From Lewinellaceae bacterium (GTDB taxonomy: Bacteria > Bacteroidota > Bacteroidia > Chitinophagales > Saprospiraceae): a stretch of DNA of 64,000 bases. The stretch's first letter is position 1, and every line of letters begins with the position of its first letter. The notes below the pieces were generated by a model. That model saw nothing but the letters and a program-made list of their open reading frames with translations. It ran no database searches and was not told where the DNA came from. Positions 7,708 through 18,787 of this stretch are shown here, piece after piece. The DNA lies in the NCBI GenBank assembly GCA_016708875.1, contig JADJFA010000001.1, positions 372,001-436,000 on the forward strand. Reading direction: 5' to 3'. The translations under genes and the position numbers were made by a program.

Positions 7708-8391
7708 CTATTTCGCCGACAACTGTTTTTCTGTCAATGCCTGCATGAGTGAAGCGCCCGCATTTATAAGTGCAGCCCCCATCGGGTCGCTCGATAACGC
7801 TGCGTAACTTCCCTGGCCAAAATGCACCCCACTGGGCGTGAGCATATTCAAGCGAATTTGGCCAAATTCAGGTGGATTTGGACGCCTGCCCTTTCCTTCC
7901 CAAGGCCCGATCCTCGGAGCCACTTCTTGTCCCACGGCCAGTAAATGGCGAAGTCGTCGTTCTATTTCAGCATCAGCACCGGGCACATCCCAAATGACTG
8001 CCGCCCCGGTATAATTGATGTAACGGGCAGAACCGTCGTCGTAAGCCGCCAGCACATCCAGACCCTGTTCCATCCAGATTTCGAGCACTACACCCAGCAC
8101 TTTTTGCCCGACAGGCGGCGCTGGCTCGATGCCCAGGTTTTGGAGATGAAACCAGGCTGCCAAGTACATTCTGGATTCGAGACCGGGCATTTCGGTCACT
8201 TTTTTCAAAGATTCAATGGCCGCTTGTTGATCGCCCGAGTCAAGCGCATTTTTGGCGGCTATGAAATGGGCAATATGGCCTTCTTCTGCACCTTGAGTGC
8301 AAAGCATTTCCATGCTGAAATCGCCGAAAAAAGTTTCCCGAAGCGGGCTTGGAGGATTAACGGATGGTGTTTTCTTGAACAGATCGAACAT
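7708..8391 (-). CDS. Conserved-looking hypothetical cytoplasmic protein
   Basis: A 227-residue soluble protein with no signal peptide or membrane segment; the family was not recognised. The N-terminal half is helical and TPR-like ('AAKNALDSGDQQAAIESLKKV'). The middle 'VLAAYDDGSARYINYTGAAVIWD' suggests a beta domain. The C-terminal half contains 'APRIGPWEGKGRRPNPPEFGQIRLNMLTPSG'. It lies 33 nt downstream of the glycosyltransferase on the same strand and is probably the last gene of that run. Confidence 0.6.
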   Translation of the reverse strand: MFDLFKKTPSVNPPSPLRETFFGDFSMEMLCTQGAEEGHIAHFIAAKNALDSGDQQAAIESLKKVTEMPGLESRMYLAAWFHLQNLGIEPAPPVGQKVLGVVLEIWMEQGLDVLAAYDDGSARYINYTGAAVIWDVPGADAEIERRLRHLLAVGQEVAPRIGPWEGKGRRPNPPEFGQIRLNMLTPSGVHFGQGSYAALSSDPMGAALINAGASLMQALTEKQLSAK

Positions 8392-8424
8392 AATAATAGG
8401 TGATTTTAGATGGGTGATTAGCCC

Positions 8425-9466
8425 TTATTCCTTCATATTTAAAATTTTATCGTTAGGGGCTTCTGCCAAAACGGGCGGTTTATCGTGGATTGCCTTTCCA
8501 TTGAGTACTTGTTCGTAGAGACGCAAATAATCTTTTGCCATGCGCTGGGCAGAGAAATGCTCCAGCGCGTGTTCGTGGCAGCGCTTTGGGTCGAATGAAC
8601 CTGCGTTTTTGATGGCTTCCACGAGCTCGGATTTTTTGACGGAAAGGCAGCCAAAGTCTGAATAAAAGGCATCCACCGTACCGTTCCAATTGCTTTTTTT
8701 CTGATTGCCACTTTCTTTTTTCCCTAATAATTCAGGCAGGGAACCAAACGGAGTTCCAAATACAGGGCAGCCAAAATACAGGCTCTCCACGATGGCAAGG
8801 CCAAAAGGTTCATTCCATAAAACGGGGAAAATCAAGCCTTTGGAGCCATTGAGAATGGCATTTTTACCATCGCCGCCCAACATGCCATGGAAACGGACGT
8901 GGGGCGTAAGCGTAATGCGCAACCCCATGCGAAAGTTGACCCGTGTGCCTCCGATGACGTGCAGTCGCTCGCCTGCTTTACCAGCCAGATCAATCGCCCC
9001 GCGTACGTTTTTGATGCGCCAGGCGGCATTCCCGAGAAAGTGAAAATAGAGGCGGCGGTTGGTCAGATCGGGCTTGCCGTAATCTTCGAAATCAATGCCA
9101 TTGTGTACGAAGACCGAACCACCGTGCCGCTGGGCGTGGTTGTGTGAAATAAAAACGGTGTTGGGGTCAAAAGTGTGCGGCTCGGAGATATTACCGTGTA
9201 GGGTGGTGATATGAGGTTTGGGAAGTTCTTCCGTGGTTTCAAAATGCAAGTGTACCACATCGCAGTCTTCGGGAATTTGCTCCGCGAGCGGCTTTTTTCA
9301 TTGAGTGTCAACACCTTGGCAAAGGGCAAGTGGAGCCAGCCTTCACCAAATAAGTAACCTCGTGCCCCATCCGAACGAGCGATTTGCCGAGCCACCAGAT
9401 GACGCGCTCGGTGCCGCCATAAAGGTGGACAGGGATTTTGGTGTTGTTGACTAGGAGGATTTTCAT
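8425..9466 (-). CDS. GT4-type glycosyltransferase, broken by two frameshifts
   Basis: The start at 9466 gives MKILLVNNTKIPVHLYGGTERVIWW..., a typical GT-B N-terminus (GGTE loop). The frame is lost near 9321-9323 (AAA run) and again near 9293-9298 (T6 run). Adding one base at each restores '...GSTCPFAKVLTLNEKKPLAEQ' followed by 'CDVVHLHFETTE...'. The C-terminal half holds the GT4 donor-site region 'FPVLWNEPFGLAIVESLYFGCPVFGTPFGSLPELL' (E-x7-E motif). The product would transfer a sugar from a nucleotide donor; the acceptor is unknown. Both lesions are homopolymer deletions, so a sequencing error is likelier than decay. Total about 347 residues, normal for the family. Confidence 0.8.
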
Positions 9467-9482
9467 GGCGATTTGTCATTCA

Positions 9483-9824
9483 TTATCGAAAAATTTCCAA
9501 AACCTCGTGTGCATCGGTGTTCAAAAAGACCTCAATAATAACCGCATTGTCCAGAATGGCTTTGGCCTGAATGCCTGTAACGCAATTGCCCAAACGAAGC
9601 CAAAGAATTTTGGCGGTACGCCACGCTCCATTACAAGGTTGTGAAAATCTTCGTCAAGGGTAAGGATAGCATTGAAATTTTCACGCCTGGCGGTTTCAAA
9701 AATAACTACATCAGGAAAATCAGTAAGACCCAGGGTCTTTGACGTGGAAGACATCCGGAAATGCTGAGAGCAATATCCGTGCTTTTAAGCGATGTGAAAT
9801 ATTTTGGTCAATGAGCAACTTCAT
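9483..9824 (-). CDS. DUF5615 PIN-like toxin (VapC-type), frameshifted
   Basis: The gene starts MKLLIDQNISHRLKARILLSAFPDVFHVKD, with the D5 residue of the PIN-like active site, and continues in another frame as 'LGLTDFPDVVIFETARRENFNAILTLDEDFHNLVMERGVPPK' (conserved TLDEDF). It then runs on in a third frame as 'ILWLRLGNCVTGIQ...LEIFR' to a stop at 9483. The shifts lie near 9727-9735 (extra base) and 9608-9611 (missing T). The restored length is about 113 residues, the family norm. DUF5615 proteins are presumed ribonuclease toxins (inference from the PIN-like fold). The ATG overlaps the stop of the DUF433 gene by 4 nt. Confidence 0.75.
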
Positions 9825-10043
9825 GCGGCGGCAAGTGTGCGCTCCTGACGGTTTGCTGCAAATTCGAGCGAAATGAGAACATCTTCGCGCGTCATCAGGA
9901 AAATCCTCCAAAATATCCGCAATGCTCATGCCGGAAGCCAACCAACGCAATACGTCTTCTACCGTAATGCGCATACCTCTGATACAAGGCTTGCCACTAC
10001 GTTTGCCCGCTTCGATGGTAATGATGTTTTTATAAATATACAT
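9821..10043 (-). CDS. DUF433 antitoxin-like protein, frameshifted
   Basis: It starts at 10043 with MYIYKNIITIEAGKRSGKPC and continues 'IRGMRITVEDVLRWLASGMSIADILEDFP', the diagnostic DUF433 helix-turn-helix core. Near 9893-9900 the frame must shift to give the expected tail 'LTREDVLISLEFAANRQERTLAAA', whose TGA overlaps the next ATG (ATGA). About 75 residues. DUF433 genes pair with DUF5615 genes as antitoxin and toxin; the translational coupling seen here supports that. It begins 22 nt after the ligA stop, so it may be co-transcribed with ligA. Confidence 0.75.
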
Positions 10044-10065
10044 GAGGCTTGATTTTGTGCGAAAG

Positions 10066-12247
<2,182 letters not shown>

Positions 12248-12272
12248 AAGTAGTGGTTAAAATTAAATTGTC

Positions 12273-12300
12273 TCCCGCCTTCGGCAAGCCTATGGCGGGT
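12273..12300. repeat. Short imperfect CCCGCC...GGCGGG palindrome
   Basis: TCCCGCCTTCGGCAAGCC is followed by TATGGCGGGT. It resembles the palindromes at 25891-25924 and 53351-53378, which carry the same CCGCC/GGCGG ends around a GCTT-like centre. Confidence 0.55.
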
Positions 12301-12346
12301 AAAGAGGCATACCAAATCCAGTAGAAAACTGTTTTTAAAGACATCG

Positions 12347-13091
12347 TTGCCAAGGCTGCTTTTCGCACTATCTTCACCCTATAAAATCGTGTTCAAAAAT
12401 ATTTTTCAAACATCCATTCTTTTTTCCCTTTGGCTTTTGTCCTTGAGCATAAAAGCCCAGGATACTTGCGTATTTCTTTTTACCATTCCCCAAAACGCCC
12501 ACTTCGCTACGGCAGATCACCTTGCCAACACTTACCTTTTACATGGTTTTGAAGTAGAAAAATACGACTCCACAGGTCGCTTTGTTTCGCGATATTCCAA
12601 CAATCGGCTAGGCGTTCCTGCATTTCTGGACGCATCCAACCCCTTGAAAATTTTGGTCTGGTATGCTGATTTTCAGACGGCTGTTTTTTTGGACCGAAAT
12701 ATGACGGAGTTAGGTCGCTTGAATGTTGCGGAAGCAGGTTTGGCCATGCGTTCGTCCATTGCCATGGCGTCAGATGCGAATCTTTGGGCCTATGATATGG
12801 CTTCCTATCTTGCTAAATTTCCACCTCAGGAGAAAAATTTATTGAAAGCCAACCGCTTAGTTTTGGTTTTCACGACCTTGATGATGTTTATCAACGTCCC
12901 GTCATAATTAAAGAAAATGGAGAAAGGCTTTTCCTCTGTTTTGAGAGATTTGGTATTTATGCATTTGATATTTTTGGCCAAAACCCAGATATTATATTCG
13001 GTTCAAGTCTCTTTGAGAAGTTTGAAATTATTGGAAACACGATCACGTGGTTTTTCCTGATAGGAGTCGTGCAGAAAATTTCAGGAAGTAA
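12347..13091 (+). CDS. Hypothetical exported protein, two frameshifts
   Basis: The gene begins with a probable TTG or a later GTG start and a signal peptide ending 'LLSLSIKAQ'. It reads 'DTCVFLFTIPQNAHFATADHLANTYLLHGFEVEKYD...', like the exported WD/beta-propeller-type 'thiol:disulfide-like' hypothetical proteins of the phylum. Adding one A at 12833-12837 continues it as 'IESQPLSFGFHDLDDVYQ...FLCFERFGIYAFDIFGQ'. Adding one T at 13051-13055 gives a natural end 'PDRSRAENFRK'. About 249 residues; function unknown. The repeated 'V/Y-D-G' style blades suggest a small propeller, but this is weak. Confidence 0.5.
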
Positions 13092-13209
13092 TTCTTTGAA
13101 AAAGGATCTCCTCGACAGCCAATTTTGCTCAACAAAGTTTTTTGGTTTTCTCAAAAGCGGGTTTTTGTCCGAAGCGAAGCTGGGGTGGAGGTTTATGGAT
13201 TCTAGAATG

Positions 13210-13338
13210 TCCGCGACAAATGGGCCACGGATGACACGGATTAGACACGGATTTTACAGATTCAATCTCTAAAAGTCCAATATTCTATCCAAAATAATCC
13301 GTGTCCAATCCGTGTCATCCGTGTCCTATTTGTCGCGG
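13210..13338. repeat. Long inverted repeat, CACGGATTAGACACGGAT family, copy 1
   Basis: The arms begin CCGCGACAAATGGG and end CCTATTTGTCGCGG. They contain iterated CACGGAT words on the left and ATCCGTG words on the right, with a loop of about 40 nt. It lies 15 nt beyond the stop of pdxH. A shorter copy is at 33465-33545. Confidence 0.9.
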
Positions 13339-13353
13339 TGTGTCCCCCCGTTA

Positions 13354-13992
13354 TCACGGCGCCAAACGCTCAATCTTCCACCCCTCCCCTGTCCTGGTAT
13401 AAAGAATCCTGTCGTGCAAACGGCTCATTCTTCCCTGCCAAAACTCAAACACCTCGGGAATCACCCGGTACCCTCCCCAATTGGGCGGAAGCGGCAATTT
13501 TTCGACACCAGAAAATTTAATCTCCATTTCTTTTTCGCGTTTTTCCAACAACTCTCGCGCTTCAATTACATGGCTTTGCGGACTCGCCCAGGCACCGATC
13601 TGGCTTTCGCGCGGACGACTTTGAAAATAAGCGAGTGAAACTTCTTGGGCAATTTTTTCCACCCGGCCTTCTATACGGATTTGCCGCTGGAGATCAAGCC
13701 AGGTAAAAAGTAGGGCTGCCCTGGGATTCGCAGCAAGGTCCATTCCCTTCTGACTTTCGTAGTTGGTAAAAAATGTAAAGCCTTGATTTCCAAAGTCCTT
13801 GAGCAAGACCGTGCGCGCACTGGGGCGACCATCGGAGGTAGCCGTTGCGAGCGTCATGGCATTGGGTTCGAGGATTTGGCTGGCGGTCGCTTCTTCAAAC
13901 CAGAAGGCAAATTGTGCCACCGGATCGGGCCGGACATCGGTTTCGGAAAGCGATTCAAGCGCGTAGTGTTGGCGGAGCTCGGCGAGTTTCAT
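13354..13992 (-). CDS. pdxH: Pyridoxamine 5'-phosphate oxidase
   Basis: A 212-residue protein of the family's usual length. It has the FMN-binding core '[23 protein letters not shown]', '[28 protein letters not shown]', '[12 protein letters not shown]', '[16 protein letters not shown]', and the C-terminal substrate motif '[17 protein letters not shown]...W-KIERLAP'. It oxidises pyridoxine or pyridoxamine 5'-phosphate to pyridoxal 5'-phosphate with oxygen in the cytoplasm. It is transcribed alone, divergently from metK. Confidence 0.95.
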   Translation of the reverse strand: MKLAELRQHYALESLSETDVRPDPVAQFAFWFEEATASQILEPNAMTLATATSDGRPSARTVLLKDFGNQGFTFFTNYESQKGMDLAANPRAALLFTWLDLQRQIRIEGRVEKIAQEVSLAYFQSRPRESQIGAWASPQSHVIEARELLEKREKEMEIKFSGVEKLPLPPNWGGYRVIPEVFEFWQGRMSRLHDRILYTRTGEGWKIERLAP

Positions 13993-14105
13993 TTTTGAAC
14001 TAGGAATTATGCACTATAAATGATGAACAAGTGGGCCTACTCAAGGTTTCAGCTTGGTATGCTTGCAGTATTTAAGGAGGCTTTCTTTTTCCGTGGGGGA
14101 AAATC

Positions 14106-14113
14106 TACCTTTG
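14106..14113 (+). promoter_or_regulatory. Putative -7 element upstream of metK
   Basis: TACCTTTG fits TAnnTTTG and lies about 95 nt before the metK start. No clear -33 TTTG is seen and no SAM riboswitch was recognised in the leader. Confidence 0.4.
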
Positions 14114-14207
14114 CGGCGCAAAAATCGGGGCTGATTCTCACAAACTTTCGGAAAGTTTCCAAACACCCCAACTTATCGTTCATCGTTCATAGATCATCGT
14201 TCTAAAA

Positions 14208-15464
14208 ATGGCATACCTCTTCACTTCAGAATCCGTTTCCGAAGGACACCCCGATAAAGTGGCCGACCAAATCAGCGACGCCATCCTCGACGAGTTTCTC
14301 CGACAAGACCCCAATTCAAAAGTCGCTTGCGAAACGCTGGTGACCACCGGCCTCGTAGTAATTGCTGGCGAGGTACGCTCCCATGCATATGTGGATGTCC
14401 AAGACGCCGCACGCCGCACCATCGAACGGATCGGCTACACCAAGGCTGAATACCAGTTTGATGCAAAAAGCTGCGGCATCCTTTCCGCCATCCATGAGCA
14501 AAGCGCCGACATCGCCCAAGGGGTGGATGTAGGCAAAAAAGAAGACGATCAGGGTGCGGGCGACCAAGGCATGATGTTCGGTTACGCTACCGATGAGACT
14601 GCAAACTATATGCCGCTGCCACTCGATCTGGCCCACCTGCTCCTGCGCGAACTTGCGGCCATCCGCAAAGAAGGCAAGCAGATGAAATACCTCCGCCCCG
14701 ACGCGAAAAGCCAGGTAACCATCGAATATTCGGACAAACATGTCCCGAAAAAAATAGACACCATCGTGATCTCGACACAGCACGACGACTTCGATGTGGA
14801 CGAGAAGATGCTCGCCAAAATCGCTGCCGACGTTCAAAAGATCCTGATCCCAAGGGTGAAAAAACTCCTGCCCAGTCGCGAGGCACGGCTTTTCACATCG
14901 GATGTTCAATATTTCATCAACCCAACTGGCAAGTTTGTGATTGGTGGCCCACATGGCGACACGGGCCTCACAGGCCGCAAAATCATCGTGGATACTTACG
15001 GAGGCAAAGGCGCCCACGGCGGCGGTGCGTTCAGTGGTAAAGACCCCTCCAAAGTGGACCGTTCGGCAGCTTATGCTACCCGCCACATTGCTAAAAACCT
15101 CGTAGCCAGCGGTTTGTGCAAACAAGTGCTCGTACAGGTAGCATACGCCATCGGCATCGCTAAGCCTGTTGGTTTGTATGTGAATACCTATGGTACTTGC
15201 AAAGTGAAGGGATTGAGCGACGGAGAAATTGCTCAAAAACTAGAGAAGGTTTTTGATTTGCGACCAGCAGCCATTGTGCGTCGCTTTGGATTAAAAAACC
15301 CAATTTTTTCTGAGACGGCTGCCTACGGTCACTTTGGCCGTACACCGGAAACTAAAATTGTCAGTATTGGCCTCAATGGCCAGAAAGAAAACAAGACAGT
15401 TGAAACTTTTACTTGGGAAAAACTCGACGCCGTAGCGGATATCAAAAAAGAGTTCGGACTCTGA
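14208..15464 (+). CDS. metK: S-adenosylmethionine synthetase
   Basis: 418 residues. It has an N-terminal '[25 protein letters not shown]' (ATP/Met site), '[12 protein letters not shown]', '[20 protein letters not shown]', '[28 protein letters not shown]' and '[14 protein letters not shown]'-type motifs. It makes SAM from methionine and ATP and is cytoplasmic. Catalytic His in 'GHPDK' and the P-loop-like 'GGGAFSGKD' are intact. The next gene starts 106 nt on, and that whole gap is filled by an inverted repeat. Confidence 0.97.
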   Translation: MAYLFTSESVSEGHPDKVADQISDAILDEFLRQDPNSKVACETLVTTGLVVIAGEVRSHAYVDVQDAARRTIERIGYTKAEYQFDAKSCGILSAIHEQSADIAQGVDVGKKEDDQGAGDQGMMFGYATDETANYMPLPLDLAHLLLRELAAIRKEGKQMKYLRPDAKSQVTIEYSDKHVPKKIDTIVISTQHDDFDVDEKMLAKIAADVQKILIPRVKKLLPSREARLFTSDVQYFINPTGKFVIGGPHGDTGLTGRKIIVDTYGGKGAHGGGAFSGKDPSKVDRSAAYATRHIAKNLVASGLCKQVLVQVAYAIGIAKPVGLYVNTYGTCKVKGLSDGEIAQKLEKVFDLRPAAIVRRFGLKNPIFSETAAYGHFGRTPETKIVSIGLNGQKENKTVETFTWEKLDAVADIKKEFGL

Positions 15465-15465
15465 G

Positions 15466-15565
15466 TCAGTAGGCAGTAGCAGTTGGCAGTAGCAGTTGAA
15501 TAGTGGCAGTCGTGCCGCTGCGAATTGCCACTGCCAACTGCTACTGCCTACTGCCACTGCCTACT
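15466..15565. repeat. Inverted repeat, GGCAGTAGCAGTTGGCAGTAG family, copy 1
   Basis: The left arm TCAGTAGGCAGTAGCAGTTG begins 1 nt after the metK stop. The right arm (…CAACTGCTACTGCCTACTG…) ends 5 nt before the ATG of the GHMP kinase. Related copies lie at 20788-20859 and, in coding sequence, at 49175-49222. Confidence 0.9.
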
Positions 15566-15570
15566 AAAAA

Positions 15571-16506
15571 ATGCTTCCCATTTTCGAGACCCGCGCCCAG
15601 GGCAAACTCTTGCTCATAGGCGAATACTTTGTGCTCGATGGCGCACTTGCGCTTGCTGTACCCGTTCATTTTGGACAAAGATTGTGGGTAGAGCCTGGAG
15701 ATTCAATCGGGAACTTGAGTTGGCAAAGCCAGAATCCCGACGGCTCGGTTTGGTTTGAGGCGGAATTTATGTGGCCCGAGTTCCAAATACTGAACGCCTC
15801 CGACCAAAATACGGCGCAAACGCTGGCAGAAATACTTCGCGCGACACAGCGTCAGAATCCTTCCTTTTTTATTGAGAATCAATCGTTTCGGGTGTTTACG
15901 CAAAACGATTTTCCCCGCGAATGGGGACTCGGCACGAGCAGCACGCTCATCGCTGCCTTGGCTCGTTGGGCTGGTGTTGACCCTTATAAAGTACTTTTTG
16001 AAACGCTAGGCGGCTCGGGTTACGACATTGCCTGTGCTTATGCTGAAGGACCGATTTTGTACCGTTTGGATGGGGGCCAAAAGCCCGAAGTAAGTGTGGC
16101 ACACCTCCAAGGTGTGCCACACTTGTACGACCAGCTATACTTTGTTTTCCTCGGCAAAAAGCAAAACAGTCGCGAAGGCATTGCCCGCTACCGCGAACGC
16201 GTATCCAAAAATCCTGAAATCATCGAGAAAATATCGGGACTCACTCAACGATTTTTGGAGGCGAAAACACTGACGCAGCTCGATTCAATCCTGTTGGAAC
16301 ATGAAATCATAGTCAGCGAAACCATTGGGCTTCCGCGTGCTAAAGACTTGTATTTCAGCGATTTCTGGGGGCAAGTGAAGAGCTTGGGTGCCTGGGGAGG
16401 GGATTTTGTGCTGGTTACGAGCGAGCGGTCGGAAGCGGAGACGAGAGGATACTTTAAAGGGAAGGGGTTTAAGGTGATTTTGAGGTGGGAGGAGCTGGTT
16501 TTCTAA
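15571..16506 (+). CDS. GYDIA-type GHMP kinase with in-frame palindrome
   Basis: 311 residues. The N-terminal 'GKLLLIGEYFVLDGALALAVPV' is the GHMP motif 1 of mevalonate/phosphomevalonate kinase relatives. The middle 'REWGLGTSSTLIAALARWAGVDPYKVLFETLGGSGYDIACAYA' holds the ATP-binding GLGTSST loop and the SGYDIA signature of a Bacteroidota subfamily. Role inferred: phosphorylation of a small alcohol or acid, perhaps in isoprenoid supply; the substrate is not proven. Residues about 174-185 (SVAHLQGVPHL) are encoded by a 33-nt palindrome, in a loop where the family can vary. It lies downstream of metK, same strand. Confidence 0.85.
   Translation: MLPIFETRAQGKLLLIGEYFVLDGALALAVPVHFGQRLWVEPGDSIGNLSWQSQNPDGSVWFEAEFMWPEFQILNASDQNTAQTLAEILRATQRQNPSFFIENQSFRVFTQNDFPREWGLGTSSTLIAALARWAGVDPYKVLFETLGGSGYDIACAYAEGPILYRLDGGQKPEVSVAHLQGVPHLYDQLYFVFLGKKQNSREGIARYRERVSKNPEIIEKISGLTQRFLEAKTLTQLDSILLEHEIIVSETIGLPRAKDLYFSDFWGQVKSLGAWGGDFVLVTSERSEAETRGYFKGKGFKVILRWEELVF
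16092..16124. repeat. 33-nt palindrome inside the GHMP kinase gene
   Basis: AAGTGTGGCACACCT, a 3-nt centre, then AGGTGTGCCACACTT: a perfect 15-bp stem in frame with the host gene. A sister with the same GTGGCACACCT core lies at 58594-58626 in another gene. Confidence 0.9.
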
Positions 16507-16524
16507 AAATCCGAGCCAGTTTGC

Positions 16525-17475
16525 TCATTCGCAAATAAGTTTGCCCGACCTGATTAGCCGGCCTTCCTTTTCTAAAAACCAAAAATAAATGCCAGAACTG
16601 GGTAATTGCCCAACAACGGTTTGCCCGGTGAGCACCGAAGATTGAATCCTCCTGCCAAAACAGTCCATCACTATAAAATTCGCATTTCGCAACCCCTCGC
16701 TTACTAACAAGGAGTAAAACCCCTGAGTAGGATTGGGCGAAACCGAAACAATATATTCTTCACTAGGATAATTGACGGTTGAAACATACTCAAGAAACGG
16801 GCACTCACCGTTTATCCTGGAGTAGATACTGTCTCCGCTTTGAAAACAAACCAAACTGGTCGTGAATATGCCACCTGATACCAAAAGTAGAACGGGTTGA
16901 TAATAAGTAAGCCCATTGCTTCCTCCCATCCCTTCTATGATGTAATTTTCTTCGGCGACAGGGCCACCTTCGTTTTTACTCGTGTAAAACTTTTTTACAG
17001 AAGTGCCAAAAAACGACCCGTTTTCTATGGAATCAATCACTCCTGTTGATCCAAAAAAGGGGGATTGCATAGGCGTAGCCTCGCCTACTTGTAAATTGAA
17101 ATCATAGATGATTCTTTCTGTAGAATCTACACTTGGAAGATAATAAACCTTGTTTTCAAAAGTATCGTGGCGGATAAAAGTTGGGCCCACAATAGCCTGA
17201 CTGAATGTGGTCAATGGTGGCTGAGGGTATGGCAAAATAGCAGTGGTCGATAAATGAAAAGTCGAATAGAGTTTATAGTATAAAACCCCGTCAATCAGCG
17301 TATCACCGTGGATAATGTTTTGCTCAGTACAACCATGTATAAATGGCTGCCCTGGTTCGAAGCTCTCTGAGGTATTATAAACCCATCTTGAGCCTTCGGT
17401 AATAAAACCAGGTGCCTGCGCGCTGACAAATTGTGGAAGCGAAATTGAAATCAGCAGTAGTAGTAGTTTTTGCAT
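16525..17475 (-). CDS. Secreted hypothetical protein with type IX sorting domain
   Basis: 316 residues with a signal peptide ending 'LPQFVSAQ' and a C-terminal sorting domain from about residue 240 ('YIVSVSPNPTQGFYSLLV', 'GIYFWFLEKEGRLIRSGKLI'). The body ('RWVYNTSESFEPGQPFIHGCTEQNIIHGDTLIDGVLYYKLY') resembles a phylum-wide set of secreted proteins of unknown function. It is probably delivered to the surface by the type IX system. It ends 18 nt from the convergent GHMP kinase gene. Confidence 0.75.
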   Translation of the reverse strand: MQKLLLLLISISLPQFVSAQAPGFITEGSRWVYNTSESFEPGQPFIHGCTEQNIIHGDTLIDGVLYYKLYSTFHLSTTAILPYPQPPLTTFSQAIVGPTFIRHDTFENKVYYLPSVDSTERIIYDFNLQVGEATPMQSPFFGSTGVIDSIENGSFFGTSVKKFYTSKNEGGPVAEENYIIEGMGGSNGLTYYQPVLLLVSGGIFTTSLVCFQSGDSIYSRINGECPFLEYVSTVNYPSEEYIVSVSPNPTQGFYSLLVSEGLRNANFIVMDCFGRRIQSSVLTGQTVVGQLPSSGIYFWFLEKEGRLIRSGKLICE

Positions 17476-17637
17476 GAGAAAGAGATTTTAGCATCGCTGG
17501 TGTTTGCGGTATGCCTACCATGCGTGTAACCAAAAGTATATCCAAATAATCAAATTGCCAAATTGCCCTCAACGCCATGCTGCCGAGATTTGAAACTCAA
17601 CCTACCTTCGCACTTTCCCAAAAATGCTCCACGAATC

Positions 17638-18207
17638 ATGCAGAAACTCGCCCTACTATTTGCCTTGTTTTTCCTGATTTCATGCAACAGCCCGGAGTCG
17701 CGGCTGGAGCGGCTACAACACGATTTTTGGGACAAATTTGCGCGGCAAGATTTTTTTGAAATAAAGTTAAAAGACGAGGTGCTTCATTTGCCGCTGCCGC
17801 CATCTTCCGAACTGCCAATAGCCCAAAAAGCATTGGTTGAAAAACTTCATCAAGAGGCCAATTCCATTGAAAAAGAGCAACTTGGAGATGAAAGCCAAAA
17901 GCAGCTGACACAACTTCGCTTGGCTTTGGGCGATTGTGTGGCACAAGCTGGCAACAGTTTTTTCGACCCTTCGCGCTATACCATCTCCATGCGTTTACAG
18001 CAATTTTCAGAACACCCTGAACTTCCACTTTTCCTTGAGAAAATCCCCGCCTACTACGCCCAAATAGAGCAACGCTGGCAAAAGCCGGATGTCCGCTTTG
18101 TGCAAAAAGCCGTGGCAGAATCACAAATCACCTTAGATCTGCTGGAAGGATTGGAACAAAAATCGTCACATAGGTTCCTTTTTCAAAATCGTCAACCAGG
18201 TGCTTGA
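17638..18207 (+). CDS. Putative lipoprotein, unknown function
   Basis: The start at 17638 gives 189 residues with lipoprotein signal 'LLFALFFLISC-NSPES'. The rest is helical and charged ('LERLQHDFWDKFARQD', 'QKALVEKLHQEANSIEKEQLGDESQKQLTQL') and may resemble DUF885-linked N-terminal helices, but the family was not recognised. A TACCTTCG -7-like element lies at 17603-17610. The 3' end overlaps that of the opposite-strand gene at 18128-18496 by 80 nt, so one of the two ends may be altered by an indel. Confidence 0.6.
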   Translation: MQKLALLFALFFLISCNSPESRLERLQHDFWDKFARQDFFEIKLKDEVLHLPLPPSSELPIAQKALVEKLHQEANSIEKEQLGDESQKQLTQLRLALGDCVAQAGNSFFDPSRYTISMRLQQFSEHPELPLFLEKIPAYYAQIEQRWQKPDVRFVQKAVAESQITLDLLEGLEQKSSHRFLFQNRQPGA

Positions 18208-18496
18208 GATGGAGTCTGGCCTTTTCTTTAGCCACCCTGTAGTCCTCATACACGAGCGCACGCAGGGAGGGAATCTCATGCCAATCAGCTTCTATGGCGA
18301 TGGCTTTACGGGTTTCGCCATTGGCATCGGCCACAGGATCGAGTTCGATGCAATAGGCTGCGAGCTTGTCAGGGGGAGCATCACTTGCAAAAGGCGCGGT
18401 AAGCGAACCATCACTTTCCTGGTTCACTAAAAACACTTCAAGGCCGTTTTCACGTACCCTGTAAATAATTACATCCAGTTGTTCGGTCAATTGCAC
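18128..18496 (-). CDS. Hypothetical protein with NUDIX-like N-terminus
   Basis: 122 residues, no signal. The start 'LDVIIYRVRENGLEVFLVNQ' resembles the first strands of NUDIX hydrolases, but no NUDIX box (Gx5Ex7REUxEExGU) follows. The centre is 'AYCIELDPVADANGETRKAIAIEADWHEIPSLRALVYEDYRVAKEKARLHL', a conserved-looking helical segment. Function unknown. It converges on, and overlaps, the lipoprotein gene. Confidence 0.55.
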   Translation of the reverse strand: MQLTEQLDVIIYRVRENGLEVFLVNQESDGSLTAPFASDAPPDKLAAYCIELDPVADANGETRKAIAIEADWHEIPSLRALVYEDYRVAKEKARLHLKHLVDDFEKGTYVTIFVPILPADLR

Positions 18497-18787
18497 AGTG
18501 AAAAATATTTAGACTGAAACGCTTTGCAAGGAAAAAGGTTGGCTGTTTTGGGTAGGCAAAGGACGGAAAAATTTTACACATCCAAGTGGGAGTGCACGAC
18601 AATGCCGCAGCCCGACTTTGCTTTTATCGCTCTATGCTTGTAGAGACAAGAAAGCTTCGATGCCTAAGTAAAAAGCCGCCAGAACGCTTGCGCGACTGAC
18701 GCTAATAAACCCCAAAAAACCAAATGAAAACTGTTGCAAAGGCCGGGAAAATTTTTGAATCTGTCAAGTTTTTTGAGGATTTTTTTC
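18497..18787. other. Intergenic stretch without recognised feature
   Basis: About 290 nt between two minus-strand genes. No open frame with protein-like composition, no tRNA and no strong repeat was seen; it presumably holds the promoter of the 18128-18496 gene. Confidence 0.5.

Noticed and set aside
15466..15565. SAM riboswitch near metK
   Set aside because: The structured element lies downstream of metK, not in its leader, and belongs to a dispersed repeat family; no SAM-aptamer motif was found upstream.
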